Shown here one piece after another: positions 20,879 through 32,259 of a stretch of 64,000 bases of DNA. A model generated the notes under the pieces. It was not told where the DNA came from. It worked only from the letters and a program-made list of their open reading frames with translations, and ran no database searches. The stretch spans positions 3,968,001 through 4,032,000 of the forward strand of contig OY987307.1 of assembly GCA_963920635.1 (NCBI GenBank), given 5' to 3'. The DNA is from Pseudeuparius sepicola. Lineage: Eukaryota; Arthropoda; Insecta; Coleoptera; Anthribidae. Position 1 is the stretch's first letter; each line of letters begins with the position of its first letter. The translations under genes and the position numbers were made by a program.

Positions 20879-21146
20879 TGTAAAAACTGAAGGATTGAGC
20901 AAAAACTGAAGGATTGAACTGTATGTGTGTGTCCTTCACACTGTACAGTTTTAACTGAACAGTCTAAACTATCAGTTGAAACTGAACGTGTGTGGCCGCC
21001 TTTTAAAGTCGAATAATTAATTAGCTCATTGTTTACATCCTACCAGCCTGGTCCTATGAGATTCTAAGTATTCCAGTTGTTTTATTAGTCGAAGAAAATA
21101 TCATCAGTCGAAGAAAATGTGATCAAAAGTCCACGATAAACAGGTA
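20879..21146. other. Harbinger 5' flank and spacer
   Basis: Contains GAAGGATTGA and ACTGTACAGTTTTAACTGAACAG-like short repeats (20885-21000) ending in GTGTGTGGCCGCC, which may be the right end of the Harbinger element; the left counterpart was not found. No gene. Confidence 0.3.
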
Positions 21147-21437
21147 ATGACTCTAGAGGAAGTGCTAGAGTTTTGGAAGACTTGGGCGGAGGAGGTGACA
21201 CGTCGATCATCAATGTCAGTTTCGAACCCTGTACTCCAAAAACCCGTACTTTTGAACGTGGCACTTCAAAGGGCAATCGAAGAAGAAACAAGGCTATGCG
21301 AGGAGAACGAGGCAATGGAAGGCACTTACCAGCCACAGTTAGAAGGTAGAGACATCCTACGCCGACCAAAACATCTGTCGAAAAAACAGAAGAAAAAAAT
21401 CAAACGGTGGGAGGTGACAAACTCAAAGACTGCTTAA
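21147..21437 (+). CDS. Small charged protein of the Polinton-like set (ALQ/ETRL type), copy B
   Basis: 96 codons from ATG 21147. The second half, ALQRAIEEETRLCEENEAME followed by YQPQLEGRDILRR and a Lys-rich patch, matches the 94-aa protein at 39573-39857 (ALQKAIIEETRLWKEDEE, YRPELEERNVIRF, then Lys-rich). The N-terminal 45 residues (TLEEVLEFWKTWAEEVTRR) are not shared. Highly charged and helical, with no catalytic motif. Two independent copies with conserved spacing argue that it is a real gene. Function unknown. Confidence 0.6.
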   Translation: MTLEEVLEFWKTWAEEVTRRSSMSVSNPVLQKPVLLNVALQRAIEEETRLCEENEAMEGTYQPQLEGRDILRRPKHLSKKQKKKIKRWEVTNSKTA

Positions 21438-21483
21438 TTTTATTTTGTATTTTGTAAGGTAAATTTTGTTAAATAATTAAAAC

Positions 21484-21840
21484 ATTCTCCCGTGCTTTAT
21501 GAAAACCTAGTAACTCTAGTTACTAGGTTTTCATGTTGTATGCATAATTGGAATCCTTGTAAAATGATCTACCTTGGAATAGTATTTTTGTTATCATAAG
21601 GCTTTATACAACCAGAAATACACATAGTTTCAAATCCTAGTAACTCCGTCCCAGTCTATTTAATCCTATGTGGAAATCAAGCAAGTCGAGTTACTATACT
21701 CTCTAATGGTTTCAAATAGATAAAAATATGATAAGGGTACAGCAAAACCTAGTAAGTCTTAGTTACTAGGTTTTGTTGTTGTAGAATCTGATCCTTTCAA
21801 ATAATTTCATTTAGTAACTCTTAGTTACTAGGTTTTGCCA
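21484..21840. repeat. Left end with palindromic AACCTAGTAACT / AGTTACTAGGTT motifs
   Basis: Palindromes with up to 15-bp arms lie at 21501-21532 and 21743-21775, and a third partial one at about 21811-21838. Single copies lie near 21630 and 21685. The right end repeats the motif near 24593, 24654 and 24826-24842. They look like transposase-binding sites; this is inference. Confidence 0.65.
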
Positions 21841-21964
21841 TTGTAGAATTAAAACAGTTGTTTAACATAACCTAAAACTTGTGCTAGTAAACTGACAGTC
21901 GCTGAAGAAAAATACCTGTGTAATTCAATTAGAGTGCATTAATTAAACAATTGAATTGAACAAA

Positions 21965-24334
21965 ATGAGCAGCCGAAGCCGGAGAATTGTTGCAATGGCT
22001 AAAAAAACGTAAGTATTGAAGTTTATTGTATAGCTTAAGTAATATCGCAACTATTCCAATATCTAAAGGTCCTCACTTGGAAAAAGCAAAAAATAAGCAA
22101 GTCTGCAATACTTATTTGTTTGCCCTCATCAAGAATAGTGTATTAATGGGTCTTTTTCCTATTTTTATTACTAGATATTTTTATTTCTGTGGGATTAATA
22201 ATTATTGCTTGAGGTATCTTAGGGCATAGAGACGGTGAGAATGATTTTTTTCTTTTGTTGTAGGTATTATGAGGAACCATCCTCTTTCGATGATACTAAT
22301 TTGGCAAATAAAGAAAATCATTGTTTTGATGTTGGTTCTTCAGATGATTCCGATATGGATCCATCTTTTGATCCCATAAAATATGAAGCATCCACTAAAG
22401 GAATCCCAAATTACTTTAGTGAAAAAGATTTATGTCCTCAGCACAAGACAGTTATTTCCGACGATTCTCTCGATACACCAAAGCTTAAGAGTAAAACTGC
22501 CATTAGCTTGGAAAATGAAGATCAGTCTGTAATCCAAGATATTATTAATTCTCTGCTAGATGAGGTAGAAAATGCTAACACAAAAAAGAGAAAATGTAAA
22601 GAAAAAGTAGAACCAAATAAGTGCAAGAAAATTATGCTTTCACCTTGCAAGCAAACTTGTCGCCAAAAATGCTCTCAACGTGTTACAAATCAAGTAAGAG
22701 AAAGAATTTTTAAGTATTATTCCGAATTGAATTTTTCACAACGTCAACTTTTTTTTGATGCAAATATCAAACAAAAAGCTGTAAAATGTCGCACTTCAAC
22801 TGCCTCTGGACGTTTTTCAAGGAATTCTACGCTCGAATATTGCTTGCCACAAATTGGCATCGATGGAGATAAATTAAAAGTATGTAAATCGATGTTCATA
22901 AAAACATTAGGAATGAAAACTGATGGAGCTGTTACGTACCATGTGCAATCTAAAAGAAAAAATGACGGAGAAACAAAACTAGATGATCATAGAGGTGTAA
23001 AATTAAGAAAGCAAAAAACGGAAAAGAAGGAGGCACTCGATACCCTGATTACAACCCACGTGGAAAAATTCAACCCAGTTGTTTCACACTATAAATTGTC
23101 CCATGCACCATATCGACGATATTTGCCATCAGATTTGTCCATAAAGCAGCTCTGGTCTGATTTTTCTAGTACGGTTCAAGTAGTTACTTCATATGAAAAA
23201 TACAGAAAGACTTTTGACAGTATGAATATATCTTTCGCCACCACATCACAAGACGAATGTGGCAAATGTGCAAAATTTAAGCAGCATCAAGAAGATCATC
23301 AAAGCTTGAGTATACAAGGATTTGAAAATCATGTTACTGCAGAAAATACACCCGCTGTACAAAGTGGTATTGAATGTGAAATGTGCAAAGATTTTAAGGT
23401 TCATCGTGAGAGATATATTAATTCCAGAAAGGAATACGGTGAGGATAAATCTAAAGAATGGCCTGATCATATCAACATTTTTACTGTGGATATGCAAAAG
23501 GTATTAATATTACCGAAAATGTCTGAAAAGAATGCATTTTTTGTCTCAAGGCTGGTCGTATTTAATGAAACCTTTGCACCTTTACATAAAGCAAAAAACC
23601 AGTGTGTGTTATGGCATGAGGCGATTAAAGGAAGAAATGCAGCTGATGTCACATCTTCATTCTTTCATGTTATTAGAAATTCAAACTCAAGTGTTACCGA
23701 ATTTGTTTTCTGGTCAGACAACTGTTCTGCTCAGAACAAAAATTGGGTCCTATTTTCTACATTCGTATCCATCGTCAATCAAGAATGGGGACCAAATAAA
23801 ATAACGATGAAATATTTCGAGCCGGGTCACTCTTTTATGAAGGCTGACTCGGTTCATGGACAAATCGGAGCAGAATGGAAAAAAAGGAACCAAATCCTCG
23901 ACATGAACGATTTACTAGATGTTATACATAAATCCTCTAATAAAAATATTGCAGTTCCTATGACATGTGAAGATTTCATATTTTTTGAAGATGGTTGCAA
24001 GCAGCGGAAAAAGTCAGATACTGGAAATAATATTGTACCATTACTAGAAGATATAAGAGTTGCAGAATTCAGAAAAAATAATAAATGTTTATTTTACAAA
24101 GCATCTTACACTCAAGAAGATTTCTTAGAATCCCACTTCCTGAAAAAGAAGTATTCGCTTAACATCCCTCCAAGAAATAAAATGAATAGAGGGATCAACC
24201 AGGATAAAAAAAATAAAATAGTAAATATTTTGTGTCCTTACATGCCAGCCCGAAAACGATTATTTTGGCAACAATTAGAAGTAAGCAATAATGCTGTTGA
24301 TTTAGGCATGACAAGAGAACATGATATAATGTAA
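21965..24334 (+). CDS. 704-aa putative DDE-type transposase, uncharacterised (DUF7869-like) family
   Basis: Exon 1 (21965-22008) begins MSSRSRRIVAMAKK; the donor is GTAAGT and the acceptor TTTGTTGTAG; exon 2 is 22264-24334. An acidic N-terminus precedes a Cys-rich block (CKQTCRQKCSQRV, about residue 145), two C-x2-C-x5-H units (CGKCAKFKQH and CEMCKDFKVH), and an RNase-H-like region with Asp in FTVDMQKV (about 424), Asp in FWSDNCSAQNKNW (about 500) and a following acidic pair (KADSVHG about 543, AEWKK about 552). I recall this pattern from many unannotated arthropod proteins. No internal stop. Lying alone between matched TIRs, it is most likely the element's transposase. Catalytic residues are inferred. 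Confidence 0.7.
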
Positions 24335-24859
24335 CATATTTTTAATATTTTAATATTTTGTGCAATAACCTTAATAATTGTAAGATAAAAAAATAAAAAA
24401 GTGTCTTAACATTAAGTTTTTTTTTTCTAATGATTTAAAATAGAAAAATCTTAACTCTGAATGATCATTATCAATATTGAATGTGTTGTTAACACAAAAA
24501 AATAAGTTTGTGAATTATTATTATTGTATTTTATGCATAAAAAAGACGATAAAACAACAATTTGAAAATTAGTATAAACAAATTTAAAACATAGTAACTC
24601 TAGATACTAATGAAAATAATGGCTTTTGGTAACAAACATACCAATTTTAAATTAGTAACTCTGTGAATGTAGAACTATATGCACTTTTCGTTAAAAATGA
24701 CTCCGCCATTGGATAGAGCAGTTTTTTTTAGTCGGAAATAAGTTTTTACTTTTCTTATTAATGTTATCTATTGGGAAGGCTAAGACAAAATGTATAAACT
24801 GAACTTTCCTCAAAAGTGAAAAAATCGAGTTACTAGGTTTTCACAAAGCAGGGGAGAAT

Positions 24860-25195
24860 ATACATACTACGTAAATCTACTGTTTATCCTTATACCTCAA
24901 GTTTTACAGAGGAGTGGGTAGGAGGTAAGTGATTTTGTAGTTTTTTAAAAATGTCTAGTCTCTGCCAAAGTGTGACTTATGTAAAGAGATGCAGTTACGG
25001 TACGTTATTGGGGGGGGGGGTTAAGTCCGTTGAAAAATTTTTGAGGGAAGAGGATATTGACGAATTAAAATCGGGAGGTCAGAAATTTCGAGCAAATTTT
25101 TTTTAAGGAATTTAAGAAAGTTCGTGAAACGCAGTCATCTAGTGAACTAGATTTCTGTTTTTCACAACTAATAGAAATCATGGGTGAATCTGGAG
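24860..25195. other. Flank with a G11 run and short frames
   Basis: Contains MSSLCQSVTYVKRCSYG from ATG 24951, interrupted after a run of eleven G near 25010, then FKEFKKVRETQSSSEL near 25110. These could be decayed exons belonging to the 25.2-kb gene, but no family is recognised. Confidence 0.25.
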
Positions 25196-25504
25196 ATGGA
25201 TGTAGAAAGCTCCTTAGATTTTTCTGCTTCACAATGGGTAAATGCGGACCCGATGCCAATAGAGTGCAAAATAGCAAACAAATTACTAATTCTAGAAAAA
25301 ATCGCGCACAAAAAACGTTCATCGTCAGGAATCAATAGTAAACAGTTACAAAAATGTGCTGCCACTACAAAATCACTTATTTTTAGTTTGATAAACCTAA
25401 ACAAACTAATTCAAGAAAATACTGTAGAAGAAAATTTGCAAAATTATCTAATAAGGCAGTCGGACTTATTTTTAACTCTTTCGAATATATTGTTCTCTAA
25501 ATAA
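25196..25504 (+). CDS. Small helical protein upstream of pPolB (positional counterpart of 39994 gene)
   Basis: 102 residues from ATG 25196 (MDVESSLDFSASQWVN). It is rich in Leu, Lys and Asn with predicted helices (CKIANKLLILEKIAHKKR, LIFSLINLNKLIQE). It sits directly before a pPolB gene, as the coiled-coil-like gene at 39994-40269 does, and is of similar size. Sequence identity to that gene is not obvious, so homology is by position only. No catalytic motif. Confidence 0.4.
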   Translation: MDVESSLDFSASQWVNADPMPIECKIANKLLILEKIAHKKRSSSGINSKQLQKCAATTKSLIFSLINLNKLIQENTVEENLQNYLIRQSDLFLTLSNILFSK

Positions 25505-25621
25505 TTGCTTTCTAAGTAATAACATTTAGATTTTATACTATAATACCTTCTAGATTTTACACTATAATAGCTTTTAGATTTTATAATTTATTGCTTCTAT
25601 AGTTTATTGCTACTGTAGAGT

Positions 25622-27908
25622 ATGGCTTTCCTATGTACCCTTTGCTTAAGAGAATTCAAAACAAAACATGATGCTACCAAACATGTGACCAAAAAATGTA
25701 TAAACAAAAGTCAAGCAGCGGATGCAGAAGATAATTATATAATTAATAGTAGGTATTTAGAAATATGGTTTTTAAATACTAGTTCACTTTTGTTTTTCTT
25801 TTCTAGTTGACTCCTTACTCTTGGAAAAACCTTCCACGGAAACCGGAAATTTCGAATCACAAAATTTGCTACCTGGAAGTAGTAGCCTGGCAACAGGTAA
25901 CATATTATTTCGTATAGATTTGAAAAAAAATTAAACATTATGTATTGCAGGAAAGTAGACTGTTGGCATTGATTGATTAAGAACGCGAGACACACTTCCC
26001 TTAAAGTTAACTTTGAACTCTTCGGATTGTATTATTCGGAGACCTTGATGATTTGCGAAATTAAATCGTTTAACACACCTTTCGAGATAGTGGTACGTGC
26101 CACAGATCTGAATGAGTTGTGTGATAGATTGTTTGGTATCCTTATACAGAAGACCGATGAGCTCGCAGAGAGGAATTCAGGTAAGCACCACTTAAGTTTA
26201 TACTTATTATTATTTATACTTAATACTATTTTGTTGCAGGTTAGATTCTGATACAAAGTCTCCACCTTGAAGTAAATGTTAATAAATATAATCCTCTGCG
26301 TGCATCTTCATACATACCCCTACCGAAAGAAATTCAATACAAAAAGGCAGTTGTGAATATAATAAACGACGATATGTGCTGTTTCGGATGGCCTGTGGTT
26401 GCAGGAGTACATCCGCCGGTCGGAAATCCGAATAGGACGACATCTTATCCAGACTTCCGAACCAAATTCGACTTCTCAGGTATCACTTTCCCAGTAGCGG
26501 TAAAAGATGTAAGAAAATTTTTTTTTTATCTATTAATATTTATGGTTATGAAATATTTTTTAAAGAAAACAAGAGAACGTGTGAAATAGTCGGTCGTTTA
26601 CATTACACAAAGCAAAAGAAAAATACACATATTAATTTACTGTTAGTGGAGGATCGTAATGGTGGTTATCATTACTGCTATATAAAGAATTTGAATAAGT
26701 TAGTGTATCGCAAATATCAAAATATAAAGCGAAAAAATACCTTTGCAATGGCTGTTTGCAAAATTTTCATACCATCGAAAAATTAAAAAGGCATACACAA
26801 CAAGACTGCGATTTTGTACGTATTGATTTTCCTTCTGATAACTACATAGTGGACAAGTTTGGCAATAATGTTCCTGCAAATATACTAAAGTTCGAAAATA
26901 TTCAAAAACAGTATGTAACGCCTATAGTAATGTAGTGATTTCGAGTGTATTTTAAAACCAGTATCCTTTTTCTAGTTACACTATTAAGAAAGCAGAGCAT
27001 ATACCTCACTCTTTTGCGTATTATATAAAGTGCTCTTTTGATGATAGATTATCCAAGTTTAAGATATACAGGGGAGAGAACTGTGCACGAACTTTTATAG
27101 AATGGATTGAACAAGATGTAAACTATTTTTATTATAAGTTTTTTAAAAATAATGTGCAAATGAAGTCTTTAACGTTAGATGAGCAGAGTCAATTTAATAA
27201 TGCAGTAACTTGTTATATTTGTGGCAAAGAATTTCAAGGTGTCCCAAATTTTAGGAAATGTAGAGATCATTGTCACTTCAGTGGTACCCCTGCCCATGCA
27301 ATATGTAATTTGCATTTTCAGCCCCCAACGTTTGTTCCCATTATTTTACACAATCTAAAAAATTATGACTCCCATTTATTTATTAAATCTTCGTGTCATG
27401 ATAACGAAAATATTAGTGTTATAGCGCAAACAAAAGAAAAGTACATTACTTTCAGTAAATAAATTGTGATAGATGAAAATGTTAAATTCTACTTAAAGTT
27501 CATAGATTCCTTTCAATTTTTGCCCAGGCGTTTCCCAATGAACAACAATTTCATTATATTAGACAAAAGGGTGTCTTTCGATATTCTTATGTAGATTGTT
27601 TCGAAAAACTATCAGATAATTCTTGATAAGTTTTATAGTGACCTAAGAGGGGAAAATATATCAGAGGAAGATTATCAACGTGCTAATAAAGTTTGGAATT
27701 TATTTAATTGTAAAACACTGGGAGAATATTCAGATATTTATTTGAAATCTGACGTGTTTTTCTGGCTGATATATTTGAGAATTTTAGGAACAACTGCATA
27801 AAAGCTTATCAGCTAGATCCCACTCAGTATCTTACTAGTCCTGGACTTTCTTCGGATTCGATGCTAAAAATGACAGGTGTTCAATTAGAACTTTTGACAG
27901 ATGTATAA
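25622..27908 (+). pseudogene. Divergent spliced protein-primed DNA polymerase B with N-terminal zinc finger
   Basis: ATG 25622 opens a finger-like CTLCLREFKTKHDATKHVTK (C-x2-C ... H ... C). Exon boundaries fit a donor at 25749 and acceptor at 25806, and another intron follows a CAACAG/GTAACA donor near 25898. Then come the EVNVNKYNPLR block (26271), DMCCFGWPVVAGVHPP (26370), an exonuclease I region that keeps D-x-E as SDFEC near 26940 in a shifted frame, the CYICGKEF and CRDHCHFSG zinc/His block (27215-27285), exonuclease II HNLKNYDSHLFIK (27350), and SPGLSSDSMLK near 27840. It ends before palm motif A. Frame breaks occur near 26590, 26930, 27460 and 27590. More diverged than the other copies. 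Confidence 0.7.
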
Positions 27909-29538
27909 ATGATTCATTTTTTGACTAACCGCAGAATTAAAATTTTTAGGTGCTTGAAACATTTTGATATTTGAAATGATTTAAGCGCAAGAGCTGCTAT
28001 GAAGATATAACAAAATTGTTTTTTGTTTAAATACTGTTTTGGAACAATATATTGTCACGTTTTTTATACATGAGTACAACGTAATGTTACACAACAGAAA
28101 AATAATTATTTCTCGCTGACCTGAAACAAAGACATCAAAATAATAAACATATTTTTTAAATTCAACTTTTCCAGTTTGACGCTCGGCTCGTTATGCTGTA
28201 ATAAAATGTAACAAAAAAATCTTTGACATTTTACCGACTGCGGAGACAGACCGGGCTATTGGTGAAAAAATCAAATAGTAAATCTAGAGGGTAAAACAGA
28301 AACAAATAAAAACAATTTTTCATTTTATTCGTTTTCTAGAAAAGTGCATGTAAATATTTACGGCCATCGCATTTACACCAGCCCCGCTCACATTCCAAAA
28401 CCAGAATTAAATATGTAGCTACAGGGTGAACAAAGAAAGAACATGTACGTCGGGGGCACGAAAACCAATTTAGTGTTACAGGAACAGCAAATGATAACTA
28501 CTCATTTGCGCCGCAACGGTTAGAGCTACGGCATTCTGTGTGGCGTCAATCGACGCAGCGCCTCGAGATGTATAAGATACTGAGAAATCAGACCCCTGGA
28601 AAATTCCCTGCGCGCGTAGCTTTCCCCGAGATCCCGAAATCTTCGGGGGGTCAACCCCTTTGAAAACTGAAATTTTATAATTTCGCTAAAAAAATAAATT
28701 AGCCGGAAACAGGCTCCTCCGGCGCAGTTTGGCCCGTAGAAGCCGAAAATTTGGTCAAAATTGAACTTGGAGGTTTCTAAATGCCCGGCCAGCGCACTTT
28801 TTCGAAAAACACCTCAAATTTCCAAATTGGCAACTTTTTAAACGAACTCATTAAAAATTTTCTAAGCACCCGGCCAGCGCACTTTTTTGAATTTCCAAAA
28901 ATGTTAACCTGCCCCGAAAATAGGTTTTTCCGACGTAGTTCGACTAGTAGATGGCGGAAATAAAGGTAAAATATGATTTCGTCTATTCGTTTGCGAGATT
29001 TCGTATTTAATTTCCAAAATTGTCCAACACCTCCAAAATCGAGGAGCCAAATTTTCGAAAAAATTATTTGCTCGAAACCGGTGAGCCCTACGCCTTCGGG
29101 ACCATGCTAGCTTGATTCGGCTGGTCGATTTACTTAGGAAAAGTTCCATTTCACGTTAGAATTACGCTTAATCCGGACGCAGCAACAAAGTTGTAGAAAA
29201 GAGACGAACTTCGAGGTTTCACTTTCGATTTAACTTTGAAGTCCATTTGCGCGGAAACGGTTGGAGCTACGACATTCTACTTAACGCCAATCGACCCAGC
29301 GCCTCGAGATTCTCAATACGGGAGGTGTACTACTTCAAATAGGGTTAAACGTAAGTTTCAAAATTTGAAAACATACAACTGCTCAAATGTCTTACGGTTA
29401 AAGCAATAATTTGTTTGAAATAGTTGTTAAAATATTCCCTAAAGAGGAAAAATTTAGCGTTCAACTCCCAAGAAGGGAAGGCTTGTTGCATATAAACAGA
29501 ATTTTCATTAAGGCAGTATTTTTTTTATTTTGGAGTTA
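27909..29538. other. Non-coding repeat-rich stretch
   Basis: No gene recognised. A roughly 58-bp block, TTTGCGCCGCAACGGTTAGA at 28505 through CAGCGCCTCGAGAT, recurs diverged at about 29248-29310. CCCGGCCAGCGCACTTTTT recurs at 28783-28802 and 28869-28887. The alternation of GC-rich blocks and AT-rich spacers suggests a decayed repeat or satellite-like element. Confidence 0.4.
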
Positions 29539-30150
29539 ACGGGGTGACAATTTGAAAACTTACCACCCCCCATATCTCAGGAAATAAAAGAGATATTAAA
29601 AAAAAATAAAAACCGTTTCGAGCATACAGAGGGGGAACCAAAATAACATAGTCGGCGACTCACCCCCTCCAACCCCCTTTCCCCCTCCCTCCCCAATGGA
29701 AAGCTCTTTAAAAATGCTTTACAACCATATCAAATAGCATGGCATTTGGATTAGCCGTTTTCGCACAAATCGCGAAAGACAGTATAAGTATTGATAATTT
29801 TGGTAGATTGGCAACTTGATACTTGACCTGTATGAATGCAGTAATAATTAATTTAATACTGCTACTGGGTTAAATGAGAACAGATAATACTAATAAAAAT
29901 GACCTTGTATTTTTCGTAGCTGTTAAGGGCTAAATTAGAACCAGAATCATATCTTTTATGGCTACCTGAACCATTTTCACATCTGCTTTCGGTTTATGGC
30001 TTAATTGAGGATAAATAAGATCATAAATACTGCACTTGCTGTTTTTCATAGTCATTTGGAAAGTAGCGATCGAGCGAGTACGAGTACGAGTAGCAGCAGA
30101 AACTAGAAACTTACGAGTAGCAGCAGATACTAGAAACTCCGATTTTCAAA

Positions 30151-31472
30151 ATGGTTTACACAGTTGCTGAACGTGTTGAAATGGTTCTTTGTTACGGTGC
30201 CGAAAGGTGTTTTCGAAGAGTAGCTGCTCTTTTTAATGAAAGACATCCCAACAAGAATGTTAGTCACGTCTACATTCGACAATTAATCAGCAAATTTGAA
30301 GAGACTGGATCTGTTGGCAATATTAAAAGAAATCACATTTCAAGAAAAGAACGCTTAAAATAATTTCTTTCAGTTGCCAAAACTTTAGTAAATATTATCA
30401 AAATCCATTTTGTGTCCTGTTGAATTAACATGTTGAGATAAAGCACATGATTCAGGCCTTAGACGAATATCACTTTTATGCAAAATTTTTCTAGATTTAA
30501 TGTTTCTGCATGTTTGACCAATGTAAGTTTTATTACAATTAGTGCAATTAATCTGATAAACTACATTGATGAAAATGCTCAAATAGAAATTCTTGGGCAT
30601 TTTGCAATGGATCCAACTATGTCTACTAGACGAGCATCTACAGAAATAGGAATTTCCAGAGAAGCGATTCGAAAAACACTTAAACACCATAAAATGCATC
30701 CTTACAAACTACAAATTCTTCAAGAGCTTACCGATGATGACCCTGATAGACGTATTGAATTCTGCGAACGTATGAACTATAAAATTTTGACAATAAGGAT
30801 GTAAGATTATTTTGGATGAACCAGCAGAATTAGTCAAAAACATTTGCTTTAGTGACAAATGCACATTTTATTTGAACGGAAATGTAAACAAACAAAACTG
30901 CAGATATTGGAGCGACGAGAATCCACACATTTTCAGAGAAGGTCACACGTAATACCCTGAGAAGATCAACGTCTGGGCTGGCATATTAGGAGACAGCATT
31001 GTTGGCCCTCTGTTTATTGATGGAAACATAACAGGGGAAATTTATGCGGAAATGCTGGATACAACTTTCGAACCACTAATAATCAATGAAGTTGAAATCA
31101 GGCAAACGACGACGGAACTCTTTTCCTAAATGAACACCTTCTGCATTTTCAGCAAGACGGAGCACCACTACGTACTTCCTGTGCGTCAGTGGCTTGATTT
31201 ACATTATCCAGACAAGTGGATCGGTAGAAGAGGACCAAAAAAATGGCCACCCAGATCACCTGATCTTACCCCTTTAGACTTTTTTTGTGGGGTCATTTAA
31301 AATCTATTGTTTATAAAACGCAACCAACGAATATTAACTAATTAAAACAACGAATTACACAAGAATGTCGAAATATTTCAAAAGAAACTTTTCAAAAGGT
31401 TCGACAGGAATTCGAAAATATATTATATTATTGTCTTGCCAACAACGGAAGTCATTTTGAACATTTACTGTA
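30151..31472 (+). pseudogene. Mariner-type (DUF4817 helix-turn-helix) transposase, broken
   Basis: ATG 30151 starts a recognisable HTH (VAERVEMVLCYGAERCFRR, then NERHPNKNVSHVYIRQLISK). The frame ends at 30363, where a foreign fragment intrudes. Coding resumes near 30560 with MSTRRASTEIGISREAIRK and DDDPDRRIEFCERM, then frame-shifted CFSDKCTFYLNGNVNKQNCR (Asp in FSDKC), KINVWAGILGDSIVGP, a disrupted DGAP motif near 31155 and WPPRSPDLTPLDFF near 31245. This layout is the Asp-Asp-Asp mariner group also seen at 57408-58484. At least five frame breaks; dead. Confidence 0.75.
30366..30580 (-). pseudogene. Penelope-like GIY-YIG endonuclease fragment
   Basis: The minus-strand frame reads VVYQINCTNCNKTYIGQTCR, then HKSDIRLRPESCALSQHVNS and TGHKMDFDN. 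C-x2-C followed by T-Y-I-G-Q-T-x-R and a later S-x-H-x-x-x-T-G-H is the GIY-YIG nuclease pattern at the C-terminus of Penelope-like retroelements. The fragment lies inside the mariner transposase gene in opposite orientation and lacks reverse transcriptase. Confidence 0.6.
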
Positions 31473-32129
31473 ATAAAATGTAAATAAAAATGGTAAATAA
31501 AATAAAATTATTTTAAAATATTTGCTTTTCCATTTTCACGCACTTTTTCATGTACCTACGCGGAAAACTACTTATCAAAATGTACTAGTATTTACAGTAT
31601 TTATAATCTTATTTATCCTCAATTAAGCCTTAAACCAAAAGCAGCTGTGAACATGGTTCAGGTAGCCATATAAGATATGATTCTGGTTCTAATTTAGCCC
31701 TTAACAGGTACGAAAAATACAAGGTCATTTTTATTAGTATTATCTGTTCTCATTTAACCCACAGAAGGTATTAAATTAATTAATACTGCATTCGTACAGG
31801 TCAGGTAGCAAGTTGCCAATCTACCAAAATTATCAATACGTATACAGTCTTTCGCGATTTGTGCGAAAACGGCTAATCCAAATGCCATACTATTTGATAT
31901 GGTTGTAAAGCATTTTTTAAGAGCTTTCCAATGACGTATCACACATATGGGGTTGCTATTTGAGATTATAAAGTTGGGAAGGGTGGGGTAAGGGGGTGGG
32001 AGGGGGTGAGTCGCCGACTATGTTATTTGGTTCCCCCTCTGCATCCTCGAAACGGTTTTTAATTTTTTTAAATATCTCTTTTATTTTCTGAGATATGGGG
32101 GTGGTAAGTTTTCAAATTGTCAGCCCGTG

Positions 32130-32259
32130 TATCTATTCAGCTTTAATGCAATATATAAAAAAATACTCCTTTAAAAATATGCATTATCCACCTTCACAAC
32201 TTTTAATGACTACAATTTATTACTATATCTGAAGCATTGCTAATGTCTTCAATATGCCA
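32130..32259. other. Short spacer
   Basis: AT-rich DNA between the mariner relic and the retroelement fragment; nothing recognised. Confidence 0.3.

Larger units (their letters stand above)
21484..24859 (+). mobile_element. Complete DNA transposon of an uncharacterised family
   Basis: Terminal inverted repeats of about 33 bp: ATTCTCCCGTGCTTTATGAA on the left and, reverse-complemented from 24859, ATTCTCCCCTGCTTTGTGAA, both continuing into AACCTAGTAACTC. The 3.38-kb interior encodes one spliced 704-aa protein. Subterminal GTTACTAGGTTTT motifs, several as palindromes, lie at both ends. A target-site duplication could not be fixed. High arm similarity and an open gene suggest a recent insertion. 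Confidence 0.75.
29539..32129 (+). mobile_element. Mariner-type element with very long inverted repeats
   Basis: The outer 500 bp or so on each side are reverse complements: GTGACAATTTGAAAACTTAC near 29544 against GTAAGTTTTCAAATTGTCAG near 32103, ATAGTCGGCGACTCACCCCC near 29650 against its complement near 32010, and matching ACCTTGTATTTTTCGTA blocks near 29905 and 31710. TA lies just outside both ends (29537-29538 and 32130-32131). A broken transposase fills the centre. Arms have accumulated indels, so the insertion is old. Confidence 0.7.

Noticed and set aside
30478..30560. In-frame extension of the mariner segment through the Penelope insert
   Set aside because: The N-terminal codons read the insert antisense; real transposase similarity starts only near 30560.
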